Of a DNA stretch of 31,499 nt, positions 24,069 through 31,383 are shown piece after piece. The notes beneath the pieces were generated by a model. That model searched no databases, was not told the origin of the DNA, and worked only from the letters and a program-made list of their open reading frames with translations. This DNA comes from CAVVXX01 sp052389895 (GTDB lineage Bacteria > Pseudomonadota > Alphaproteobacteria > Micropepsales > Micropepsaceae), in contig JBQTHM010000034.1 in NCBI GenBank assembly GCA_052389895.1, positions 1 through 31,499 of the forward strand, read 5' to 3'. The position numbers and the translations under genes are program-made. How positions within the stretch are numbered: position 1 is the stretch's first letter; each line of letters begins with the position of its first letter.

Positions 24069-24773
24069 ATGGATTCCTTCGAATGGAACAAGATCATTGG
24101 CGCCGTATTGGCGACTGCGCTGTTCGTGATGGTGCTCAAGATCGCAAGCGAAGCGGTGTTTCATGTTTCCAAACCGGCAAAGCCGGGTTACGCGGTGCCG
24201 GGTATTGAGCTCGCCGAGACCGCGCAGCCCGGCGCGGAGAAGCCCGCGGAAGCGGCTGTTCCGGATTTCGGAACGGTCATCCCTGCAGCAGATCTTTCAC
24301 ACGGCGAACAGGTGGCGCAGCGCTGCACGCAGTGCCACACCTGGGACAAGGGCGGCCCGAACCGCATTGGTCCGAATCTCTTCGGCGTGATTGGCCGCCA
24401 GCCCGGGACTCACGAGGGATTCAGTTACTCCGGCGTGATGAAGAACAAGGGCGGCGTATGGACCTATGAGGAGCTGTATCTTTATTTGAAGCAGCCCGCG
24501 ATGTACCTGCCCGGAAACAAGATGGCCTTCGTGGGATTGCCCAGACAGCAGGATCGCATAGACCTGCTGGCTTTCATGCGCACCTGGGCGGATTCGCCCC
24601 CGCCGCTGCCGGCGCCCAGCCCGCAGGCCGTGCAAGGCGGCGCGGAAGGCGGGCAAACTCCGCCCGCGGATAATCAGGCTGCGCCCGACGCAAATCGGCC
24701 CGCGGGTAATCGGAGCGCGCCGGCAAACGGGCAAAGCGCGCCCGCGCCACAGCCATCACTGGTGCCGCACTAA
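24069..24773 (+). CDS. Membrane-anchored c-type cytochrome (CycM-like)
   Basis: The 234-residue protein has an N-terminal anchor helix (IIGAVLATALFVMVLKIA), a Pro/Ala linker, and one class I cytochrome c domain: heme-binding CTQCH (Cys86, Cys89, His90), GPNLFGVIGRQPG, and the axial Met152 in PGNKMAFVGL. This is the layout of the membrane-bound c552/CycM cytochromes that carry electrons from the bc1 complex to aa3 oxidase in alphaproteobacteria. An unusual extra is a 45-residue Pro/Ala/Asn/Gln tail after the domain. The kdsB-cytochrome neighbourhood is divergent; the 3' end overlaps the next convergent gene by 4 nt. Confidence 0.94.
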   Translation: MDSFEWNKIIGAVLATALFVMVLKIASEAVFHVSKPAKPGYAVPGIELAETAQPGAEKPAEAAVPDFGTVIPAADLSHGEQVAQRCTQCHTWDKGGPNRIGPNLFGVIGRQPGTHEGFSYSGVMKNKGGVWTYEELYLYLKQPAMYLPGNKMAFVGLPRQQDRIDLLAFMRTWADSPPPLPAPSPQAVQGGAEGGQTPPADNQAAPDANRPAGNRSAPANGQSAPAPQPSLVPH

Positions 24774-25618
24774 GACCGCTTGATGACACGGATAGGGCCC
24801 GATGTGGCGGCGATGCGTTTCGCGGCCGCTGCAAGTGGTTCGCTTTCCACCAGCATGTGAAAGCCATTGGCGTGCAGCAGTTGCGCGTCATCGAGCATCA
24901 CGCCCACATGCTCGTGCCAGAAAACGAGGTCGCCGCGGCGCAGGCCGGAAAGCCCGGCATCGACGCGCAGCGGCGTTCCCAATGCCGCTTCCATCAGGTC
25001 CGCGTCGCGCGGCGAACGGATGCCGCCGGCCTCCAGCGCTAGCTGGATCAGGCCCGAGCAGTCGAGCCCGTCAACCGTCTTGCCGCCCCAAAGATAGGAA
25101 ACGCCCGCAAAGCGCTCTGCGATCGCGACCCAGTCGGCGGTGCGCGAAACGAGCGAAACAAGGTGCCCCGAAAACACGTAAAGGCCGTCCGCGATGCGCG
25201 TATAACGTTCTTCCTCGGAAAGCACCGCAACTTTCGCGCCGAAGGGAAGAAAATCTACTGCCCCGCGTGTCGTATCGGGCGCGGGCAGGAGTGGTGTCTT
25301 AAACACGCTCACGCGATGCGTCGGCGCCGGCCCGGGTGGAGCGAATTCGCTCGCGCGCGCATAGCCGACGTACGAGTCGAGCATGGCTTGGCCCCATACC
25401 CAGCCATTTTTCTCTTCGTAAACCGTGAACAGCTCGCCAAAGAGAATCTCGGTATGCAATTGTGCGTCGAAAGACGGCACGCCGCGCAGCGCCACATTTC
25501 CGCGAATGGCCTGTTTGATTTCGCCTTCCGCGTAGCGCGCTGCCTGAACCTTGCCTTTGAGATACGCCGCCGCCAGATCGGGCCGCGCGGGTGTCACGCG
25601 GGGGTCGAAATCCGTCAC
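24770..25618 (-). CDS. NlpC/P60 family cell-wall peptidase with SH3-like domains
   Basis: The 282-residue protein combines an SH3b-like region (about 40-150, with LHTEILFGELFTVYEEKNGW) and a C-terminal NlpC/P60 cysteine peptidase. Catalytic residues are Cys187 in GLDCSGLIQ, His237 in HEHVGVM and a third polar residue His249 in LLHANG. Such enzymes cut gamma-D-Glu-meso-DAP bonds in murein peptides. There is no signal peptide, so it may act on recycled muropeptides in the cytoplasm. It starts with GTG overlapping the aminopeptidase stop by 4 nt, so the pair is coupled; both could degrade peptides. It converges on cytochrome c with a 4-nt overlap. Confidence 0.92.
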   Translation of the reverse strand: MTDFDPRVTPARPDLAAAYLKGKVQAARYAEGEIKQAIRGNVALRGVPSFDAQLHTEILFGELFTVYEEKNGWVWGQAMLDSYVGYARASEFAPPGPAPTHRVSVFKTPLLPAPDTTRGAVDFLPFGAKVAVLSEEERYTRIADGLYVFSGHLVSLVSRTADWVAIAERFAGVSYLWGGKTVDGLDCSGLIQLALEAGGIRSPRDADLMEAALGTPLRVDAGLSGLRRGDLVFWHEHVGVMLDDAQLLHANGFHMLVESEPLAAAAKRIAATSGPIRVIKRS

Positions 25619-26997
25619 GCCGTTTTCCCATAACGTTCGATGAGCAGCTCATAAAGCGCACGGATGACGTTTGCTTCCGCCCCCTTGCGGCGTCCCGGTT
25701 TGGGCCGGTCGATCCAGGCCGGAATATCGAAGTGCGCCCAGTGCTTCGTTTTGGCCACGAAACGGGAAAGGAAGAGCGCCGCCGTGATCGCGCCGGCGAG
25801 ACTGTATTCGGGCGCATTATTGAGATCGGCGATCGTGCTTTCGATGGCGCCGCCGTATGAGCGCCATAGCGGAAGCCGCCACATGGGGTCGTGGGCGGCC
25901 CTGGCGTGGCGCATCAGCTCGGCTGCCAATTCCTCGTCGTCCGTGAAGAACGGCGGAAGCTCCATTCCCGTTGCCGCGCGCGCCGCGCCGGTGAGCGTCG
26001 CAATACAGAACATGAGCTCGGGTGTTTCGCTGTCGGCTTCGGCCAGAGCATCGGCGAGTACGAGGCGTCCTTCCGCATCCGTATTTCCGATTTCGACGGT
26101 AAGCCCGTTCCGGCTGGGAAGAATGTCGCCGGGCCGGTAGGCGGTGCCCGACACGCTGTTTTCCACCGCGGGCACCAGCACGCGCAGCCGCACCGGCAGC
26201 TTCGCGTCCATGATCATTTGCGCCAGCGCGAGCGCACAGGCGCCCCCGCCCATGTCCTTTTTCATTGTCGCCATGCCCGAGGCGTTCTTGATATCGAGCC
26301 CGCCCGAATCGAAGCACACGCCCTTGCCCACCAGCGTCAGCTTGGGGTGCACGTCCGCACCCCACACGATGTCGATCAGTCGCGGCTCGCGCGCGCTGGC
26401 GCGACCCACCGCATGCACCAGCGGATAATTGGCGGCGATCAGCGCTTCGCCCGCGGTCACCGTGATGCGCGCGCCTCCGGCGGCCGCCACCTGGCGCGCC
26501 GCGGCCTCGAGCTCCGCCGGCCCCATGTCGTTGGAAGGCGTGTTCACCAGGTCGCGCGCGAAGAACACGCCCGCTGCCACGCGCGAAACGGCTTCCCCGT
26601 CGACGTCTCCGGGAAGCACGAGGCGGGGATGCTCCTTCTTGGCGCGGCGATAACGCTCGAAGGAGTATGTGCCGAGCGCCCAGGCCAGGCAGCCGCGCGC
26701 ACCGCCGAAGTCTAGCGGCACTTCGACGAACGCATAATCGCCGGCGGGAAGCCGTTCGGAAAAGAGAGCAAGCGCAAGCGGATCGTTGCCCACCCCAAGA
26801 CCCAGGACGGCCGCCGCCAATGCGCCGCCGTTCCCGGGAACCAGCACGAGTTCCCCTTCCTTTGCCTTGAAGCCCGCCGCTTTCAGCCAGCGCGCTTCCG
26901 CGTCGCTCCTGCGCGCGAGAAAGGCCTCAAGATCCTTCGCCAGGGTGGCGTGGAGGGAAACGGGATTGTCGGAGGATTTCAGGAATACGCTCAACAT
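25615..26997 (-). CDS. M17 family leucyl aminopeptidase
   Basis: This cytosolic dizinc aminopeptidase of 460 residues has the M17 signature NTDAEGRLVLADAL (305-318, metal ligands Asp307 and Glu309), with Lys225 and Asp230 in VGKGVCFDSGGLDIK and Asp248 in KKDMGGG. The N-terminal domain (1-140) is poorly conserved, as usual for the family. It releases N-terminal amino acids from peptides. It is coupled to the NlpC/P60 gene by a GTGA overlap, which points to a shared peptide-breakdown role. A TAXI binding protein gene ends 66 nt upstream in the same direction. Confidence 0.95.
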   Translation of the reverse strand: MLSVFLKSSDNPVSLHATLAKDLEAFLARRSDAEARWLKAAGFKAKEGELVLVPGNGGALAAAVLGLGVGNDPLALALFSERLPAGDYAFVEVPLDFGGARGCLAWALGTYSFERYRRAKKEHPRLVLPGDVDGEAVSRVAAGVFFARDLVNTPSNDMGPAELEAAARQVAAAGGARITVTAGEALIAANYPLVHAVGRASAREPRLIDIVWGADVHPKLTLVGKGVCFDSGGLDIKNASGMATMKKDMGGGACALALAQMIMDAKLPVRLRVLVPAVENSVSGTAYRPGDILPSRNGLTVEIGNTDAEGRLVLADALAEADSETPELMFCIATLTGAARAATGMELPPFFTDDEELAAELMRHARAAHDPMWRLPLWRSYGGAIESTIADLNNAPEYSLAGAITAALFLSRFVAKTKHWAHFDIPAWIDRPKPGRRKGAEANVIRALYELLIERYGKTA

Positions 26998-27063
26998 GGT
27001 TCACGGCCCGCAACAGAACGGCCGTTATACGGAGAGCGTTATGCGGCTGCAAATCGCCGATGG

Positions 27064-28140
27064 TTACGATGGTTTGCGCGCGGGCGTGGGCGCGGACTCT
27101 TTGGCAAGGACGCCCGCCTCGCGATAGAAGCGGGCGGCACCCGGATGCAGCGGTGCCGCTATGCCCTTGACGGCGAGCGGCAGACGCACAAAGCGCTGGT
27201 CGGAACTGAAGCGGTCGAGCGCCTTGCGGTTGGCGTCATTATAGAGCGCCCTTACCATTGCATAGATGATTTCGTCGGAAGCGGACGCATTGGTGATCCA
27301 CAGCGCGCCGACGCTGACGGTTTCGGTTGCACTCGTTCCCGAATAGAGATTGGCCGGCATGATATCGGCGGTGAAATAATCGTGGCGGGCGAGAAGCTGC
27401 TTGCGCCCGTCGCCGTCGATGGGAATGAGCCGCGCTTGCTTGCCGGCAATCAGCGCTTCGATGAGATTCACGGGCCCGCCGCCGACAAAGAAAAGCGCAT
27501 CCAGCTTGTCCGCCTGCATCAGCTCCACGGCCTTGTCCAGCGAATCGTAATTCGCCTTGATGTTGCGATGGGGAATCCGGTAGGCGACAAGAACCGCCTG
27601 CGCGGTCGAAAGCGTTCCCGATCCGCGCGTCGACAGCGACACGCGCTTGCTGCGCAAGTCCGGCACGCTCTTGATCGTCGATTTCGCGGAGACGAGCAGA
27701 TGCACGTCCTCGGGATAGAGATTGGCGATCACCCGCACGTGCTTGGCGGGCCCCGTCTTGCGAAACGCATCCTTGCCCGCCACGGCGAGCGCCACGACGT
27801 CGGATTGCGCAAGCGCGGAATCGACGTTCCCCTTTTGCACCGCCAGAACGTTTTCGGCGGAACCCTGCGAAGTGCGCGTGCTGACGATGACGCCCTTCGG
27901 CCCGCAGGCGGCCGCCACATCGCAGCGCGCCACGCGCGGCGGATGGCTGAGCAGGCCAGCCAGCAATTCACCGACTGGAAAATATTTCCCGCTGACCGAG
28001 CCGGTGGCGATCTGGAAGGCGATGCGTTGCGGCTGGCTGGCCCCGCGCTCGCCGATGGCGCCGATCGCCGCGGTGAACAGAGTGAGACCCGCCGCCGCAG
28101 CAGCCAGGATTCCAATCGGCCATCTGCCCGCCTGTCTCAT
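27064..28140 (-). CDS. TAXI family TRAP transporter solute-binding protein
   Basis: The product (358 residues from ATG 28140) has an N-terminal signal or anchor helix (WPIGILAAAAAGLTLFTAAI) followed by a type 2 periplasmic binding fold. Landmarks of the TAXI group are IATGSVSGKYFPVGELLAGL, TSQGSAENVLAVQKGNVDSA, LYPEDVHLLV, and the SLSTRGSGTLSTA stretch. TAXI proteins bind organic acids such as glutamate or 2-oxoglutarate for TRAP transporters, but no fused or separate DctQ/DctM permease gene is in the window, so it is an orphan. An ATG at 28170 is an alternative start; neither has a good ribosome site. Two cysteines (ARCDVAAACG) may form a disulfide. Confidence 0.9.
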   Translation of the reverse strand: MRQAGRWPIGILAAAAAGLTLFTAAIGAIGERGASQPQRIAFQIATGSVSGKYFPVGELLAGLLSHPPRVARCDVAAACGPKGVIVSTRTSQGSAENVLAVQKGNVDSALAQSDVVALAVAGKDAFRKTGPAKHVRVIANLYPEDVHLLVSAKSTIKSVPDLRSKRVSLSTRGSGTLSTAQAVLVAYRIPHRNIKANYDSLDKAVELMQADKLDALFFVGGGPVNLIEALIAGKQARLIPIDGDGRKQLLARHDYFTADIMPANLYSGTSATETVSVGALWITNASASDEIIYAMVRALYNDANRKALDRFSSDQRFVRLPLAVKGIAAPLHPGAARFYREAGVLAKESAPTPARKPS

Positions 28141-28271
28141 GACGGCACTTACCCAAATGTTTACGGCCATAATTGGACGCTTCGCTGCATTATCCCGGGC
28201 AAAAACGACTGAAATCTGAACGGCATACTTAAGCCTTTATTGACGCCGGCTGGGCATCCTTAAGCCCTGTC

Positions 28272-28293
28272 GGAGGCGAAGGTTTTCGCCTCC
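28272..28293 (+). promoter_or_regulatory. Perfect hairpin in the leader of the TPR lipoprotein gene
   Basis: GGAGGCGAA and TTCGCCTCC form a perfect 9-bp stem with a GGTT loop, ending 2 nt before the AGGGGG ribosome site at 28296-28301. No T-run follows. It could affect mRNA stability or access to the ribosome site. CTTAAGCC occurs twice shortly before it (near 28227 and 28259). Confidence 0.5.
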
Positions 28294-28307
28294 ATAGGGG
28301 GTTGTCC

Positions 28308-29870
28308 ATGAGCGTCCGCAAAGTGAAATATGGAACTTCGTTCGTACTTGCGCTGGTCCTGGCCAGCTGTGCTTCAACGCAGCCGACGGCCAATTCGCTC
28401 CTTGGCCAGCATGCGGACGCGAACGCCGCGGAAGACAACAATCTCCTGGATAAAAGCGCGCTCACGCAGGCGCTCCAGCAGGCCCAGGACATGCGCCGGC
28501 AGGGCGACCTGCAAGGTGCATCCCAGACGCTGGCGCAGCTCGTGCTCGTGGCCCCGGACGATGCCCGCGTACTGGCCGAATACGGCAAGGTGCTGGCCGC
28601 GCGCGGCCGCGCCGATGATGCGCTCGCCTTTCTGCGCCGCGCCGCACAGCTTCAGCCCCACGACTGGACCGTGTTTTCGGCCATGGGCGTTTGTTACGAC
28701 CAGAAGGCGGACCATCTCTCGGCCAGGGTGGCCTATGAACGCGCATTGGCGCTGAAGCCCGGCGATCCCGGCGTGCTCAGCAACGCCGCGCTGTCGCGCA
28801 TGCTGGCAGGCGATCTCGACACGGCCGAACAGATGCTGGCCGAGGCCTTCGCGCAGGACAAGAACAACCGCAGGATCGAACAGAACCTGACGCTGGTGCG
28901 CTCGCTCAGGGATGCACGGCCAAAAGTCGCGCGCGAAACGCCGAAGGCGGCGCCGGTTACGGCAGCCACAGCGCAGCCGCCCGCGCCTCATCCCGCGCCA
29001 CAGCCCGCGCCGGCAAAGACGGCCAACGCCACGCCTGCTCCGGTTGCGGCCGCGCCAACCGCAGCGACGGCAACGCCTGCCCCGCTAGCGCAAACCGTTG
29101 CAAGCGGGCGGACAAAAGCGCCCCGCAGCTATGAAGAGCTGAAGAACGATCCCACCGTGCGCATGGCGCCACTACCCAAGGAAGAAGAGCTGGACGACGT
29201 CGCCGCAAAGCCGGCGCCGGTTCAAAACGCCGCCGCGGCGCCTGCGCCCAAGCCCGCGCCAGTGCAAGCGGCCGCCGCAGCGCCCGCCCCCAAGCCCGCG
29301 CCTGTGCAGGCGGCCGCCGAGCCTGCGGCGAAACCCGTTTCCTTGCCGGCGCCGAAAAGCGAACCGGTCAAGGCAAGCCAGGCGCAATCGCCGAAAACCG
29401 TAGCGCAACCCGCGCCACGCGTGCTGCCCCCCGTGCCGGTCAAGACTGCGACGCTGAAACCCGCGGCGCCGAAACCGGTAGCCAACGCCGCGGCCAAACC
29501 GGTCGCCACCGCCGCGCCGCGAGCAATCGTGAAGAAAGACGCGCCAACGGTTCAGAAGAGCGCCCAGAAACTCGCGCCAGCCGCAAAGCCTGCGGCAACG
29601 GCGAGTGCCGCGAACACGAGTGCGAAACCGGCAGCTCAGGCGGCCGGACAGAAATCCGCGGCCGCCTCAGCCACGCCCGAACCCGCACCCAAAGCTGCAC
29701 CCAAAACCGTGCCGGGCGAAAAGGGCAAAGACGCGGCCAAGCCCGTCATCGTGATCAGGGGCAAGGAAAATACGCCGTCCGTCGAAACAGCGATGCTGCG
29801 CCCCGCGCTTTCCGAGGTCACACCCGAAGGCGCCACCGCGCACAAGAACGCGCCGCCCAAGGGGCAGTAG
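28308..29870 (+). CDS. TPR lipoprotein (TadD-like) with Ala/Pro/Lys-rich tail
   Basis: The 520-residue product begins with a lipoprotein signal, lipobox LAS-C with Cys21. Residues about 45-205 form about four tetratricopeptide repeats (for example ALQQAQDMRRQGDLQGASQT, VLAEYGKVLAARGRADDALA, VFSAMGVCYDQKADHLSARV, NAALSRMLAGDLDTAEQMLA), resembling the TadD pilotin-like TPR lipoprotein of tad pili. The remaining 300 residues are Ala/Pro/Lys/Val-rich low complexity, ending with a short ordered VIVIRGKENT. The tail is extended, positively charged and includes a 42-bp tandem repeat; it might cross the periplasm or bind the cell wall. No tad genes are adjacent, so TadD function is only suggested. 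AGGGGG is 7 nt before the ATG; a TTG two codons earlier is unlikely. Confidence 0.88.
   Translation: MSVRKVKYGTSFVLALVLASCASTQPTANSLLGQHADANAAEDNNLLDKSALTQALQQAQDMRRQGDLQGASQTLAQLVLVAPDDARVLAEYGKVLAARGRADDALAFLRRAAQLQPHDWTVFSAMGVCYDQKADHLSARVAYERALALKPGDPGVLSNAALSRMLAGDLDTAEQMLAEAFAQDKNNRRIEQNLTLVRSLRDARPKVARETPKAAPVTAATAQPPAPHPAPQPAPAKTANATPAPVAAAPTAATATPAPLAQTVASGRTKAPRSYEELKNDPTVRMAPLPKEEELDDVAAKPAPVQNAAAAPAPKPAPVQAAAAAPAPKPAPVQAAAEPAAKPVSLPAPKSEPVKASQAQSPKTVAQPAPRVLPPVPVKTATLKPAAPKPVANAAAKPVATAAPRAIVKKDAPTVQKSAQKLAPAAKPAATASAANTSAKPAAQAAGQKSAAASATPEPAPKAAPKTVPGEKGKDAAKPVIVIRGKENTPSVETAMLRPALSEVTPEGATAHKNAPPKGQ
29211..29333 (+). repeat. 42-bp coding tandem repeat, three diverged copies
   Basis: Within the lipoprotein tail, 14-residue units PAPVQNAAAAPAPK, PAPVQAAAAAPAPK and PAPVQAAAEPAAK start at 29211, 29253 and 29295. 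The copies differ mostly by synonymous and conservative changes, so slippage is not recent. Such in-frame repeats usually vary in number between strains. Confidence 0.7.
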
Positions 29871-29884
29871 TTTATCGATGCTTC

Positions 29885-29942
29885 CCGCCACTAACGCGTT
29901 CGGCTGATCGATGGCGGGACCGGGGATGTAGCGGTACTGCGC
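29885..29942 (-). pseudogene. Possible RHS-repeat gene scrap
   Basis: The reverse strand reads VAQYRYIPGPAIDQPNALVA over about 58 bp. The core (YRYIPGPAIDQP) resembles the conserved RRYVHGPGxDEP box of RHS/YD-repeat proteins near the end of the shell-forming region. Nothing else of an RHS gene is left on either side: the TPR lipoprotein gene ends just to the left and a transposase scrap begins just to the right. The match is short, so the assignment is tentative. Confidence 0.4.
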
Positions 29943-29944
29943 CA

Positions 29945-30301
29945 CGTTTCCTTTTGCGCGACAACGACGGCGCCTACGGTGCAGTTTTTCGCCGCCGCAT
30001 GGCGGGCATGGGCATACGCGATCGCCCCGTGGCTCCCCATTCACCCTGGCAGAACGGGTATGTCGAGCGTGTTATCGGCTCCATCCGGCGCGAATGCCTC
30101 GATCACGTGCTGATCTTAGGCGTGGCGCACTTGCGCCGTGTGCTGCTCGTCTATGCCGCCTATTACAATTCCGACCGCACGCATCTTGCTCTGTTAAAAG
30201 ACGCGCCCCATCCACGGCCCGTGGAGTCCGACGGCTCAGTTGTGTCGAGAGCTATTCTGGGAGGCTTGCACCACCGCTACGGTCGAGCATCGCCTGGATG
30301 A
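29945..30301 (+). pseudogene. Integrase-core (rve) transposase, C-terminal fragment
   Basis: The frame (from a TTG at 29954) reads RDNDGAYGAVFRRRMAGMGI, RDRPVAPHSPWQNGYVERVI, GSIRRECLDHVLILG, then YAAYYNSDRTHLAL and ILGGLHHRYGRASPG before TGA at 30299-30301. This is the second half of a DDE integrase-type transposase, with the SPWQNGYVER motif carrying the last catalytic Glu and the second catalytic Asp probably in RDND. The N-terminal half, including the HTH and first Asp, is missing, and the C-terminus departs from the usual GGLHHxYxRI ending. It is a dead remnant. Confidence 0.85.
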
Positions 30302-30351
30302 GGTTTCTGGAAGGGACAGGTACAGCAAGTTGCTGATGTGCCAGACAGCAG

Positions 30352-30714
30352 TCAGGACAAGTTTTTCTGAAAAAGGCACTGTGACTTAAAAAAACTTCTG
30401 GCCTCATAATTTGCAATTGTCTTAGCTAGATCCGCAGGCGACACTCCTTCTCTGTTTTTCTTTTCTGAGGAAGCGCCAAGCTGAAGAAGTGTAGGAATCG
30501 CTTTGCCTTGGTTCCTATACGCAAATACTGCACAGAACAATGGCGTATTCCCGTGACAGTCTGTAACGTCCAATTCGGCACCACTTGCTACAAGAAGTTT
30601 AATGAGCCCATCATCTTGAGCCTGCGCAGCAAAATGCAGCGCTGTCCTACCCTGCGCATCCTGCGCGTTCGGATCCGCGCCATGGCGATTATATACTTGA
30701 CTCAGCGCGAATCG
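30352..30714 (-). pseudogene. Ankyrin-repeat protein, 3' fragment cut by an IS1595 element
   Basis: The reverse strand encodes ankyrin repeats: YNRHGADPNAQDAQGRTALH, FAAQAQDDGLIKLLVASGAE, LDVTDCHGNTPLFCAVFAYR, then LLQLGASSEKKNREGVSPAD, LAKTIANYEARSFF and a short tail ending KNLS at a TGA (30352-30354). The reading frame enters from the IS1595 element near 30714, so the start is lost. Small ankyrin proteins with this GVSPADLAKTIANY-type end are frequent immunity or accessory proteins beside RHS/contact toxins; together with the RHS-like scrap at 29885 this suggests a decayed toxin locus. The base composition is AT-richer than the backbone. Confidence 0.75.
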
Positions 30715-31359
30715 GGGGTTAGTATTGAACCATAGAAGGGACCTATGGCTAACCAATTGAATAACAAGATATTTCAGGACGCCACCAAGGCCCGCGAATG
30801 GCTTGAAAGCCTGCTTTGGCCAGAGGGGCCTGTGTGCGGCCATTGCGGCACCATTGGCGATTGTGCGCCCATCAAGGGCCGTGAGGGCCTCTATCAGTGC
30901 AATTCCTGCCGCAAGCAATTCACAGTGACCGTGGGGACGGTTTTCGAGCGCAGCCACATTCCGCTCAACAAGTGGCTGACCGCAGCCTTTCTGATCTGTG
31001 CCTCTAAAAAGGGCATCAGCGCCCATCAGATGCATCGCATGTTGGGCATCACCTACAAGAGCGCGTGGTTCATGATGCATCGCTTGCGCGAGGCGATGAA
31101 GCAAGACACGTCCACGCCGCTAGGTGGTGCTGGCAAGGTCGTAGAGGCGGACGAAACGTTCATCGGACGCAAGCCCGGTGTCGCAGGTAGCACGGCCCAT
31201 TGGCACAAGATGGCCGTGTTGAGCCTGATCGAGCGCGGTGGCCGCTCGCATTCGATCAAAGTGGATCGTCTCAACAAGAAAACCATCAAGGCAATTTTGA
31301 TGGAACATGTCGATCCGATGTCCCGCCTGCATACCGACGAGGCGCTTCACTACAGCATG
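30715..31359 (+). mobile_element. IS1595-family insertion sequence, right part lost
   Basis: The element appears to begin near 30715, where the ankyrin frame is interrupted by GGGGGTTAGTATTGAACC, and its transposase homology stops at 31359. Only one end is visible, so the terminal inverted repeats and the target duplication cannot be checked within the window. Confidence 0.7.
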
Positions 31360-31383
31360 GCCCCTGTGAACCAACTGACCTGA
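30745..31383 (+). pseudogene. IS1595-family transposase, truncated at the C-terminus
   Basis: The ATG follows AGAAGGGACCT. The 212-residue reading frame has the IS1595-type N-terminal zinc ribbon (VCGHCGTIGDC ... YQCNSCRKQF), a helical region (TAAFLICASKKGISAHQMHR, TYKSAWFMMHRLREAM), and the DDE core with first Asp in VEADETFIGRK and second Asp in RLHTDEALHYS. After HYSM (codon ending 31359) the sequence leaves the family and ends in APVNQLT at a chance stop. The normal protein is about 300 residues; the third catalytic residue in the missing part is absent, so it should not transpose. Confidence 0.9.

Noticed and set aside
26950..28212. 420-codon forward open frame over the TAXI gene
   Set aside because: It is antisense to a recognisable binding protein with a signal segment, and its own peptide is low-complexity and Arg/Gly-rich.
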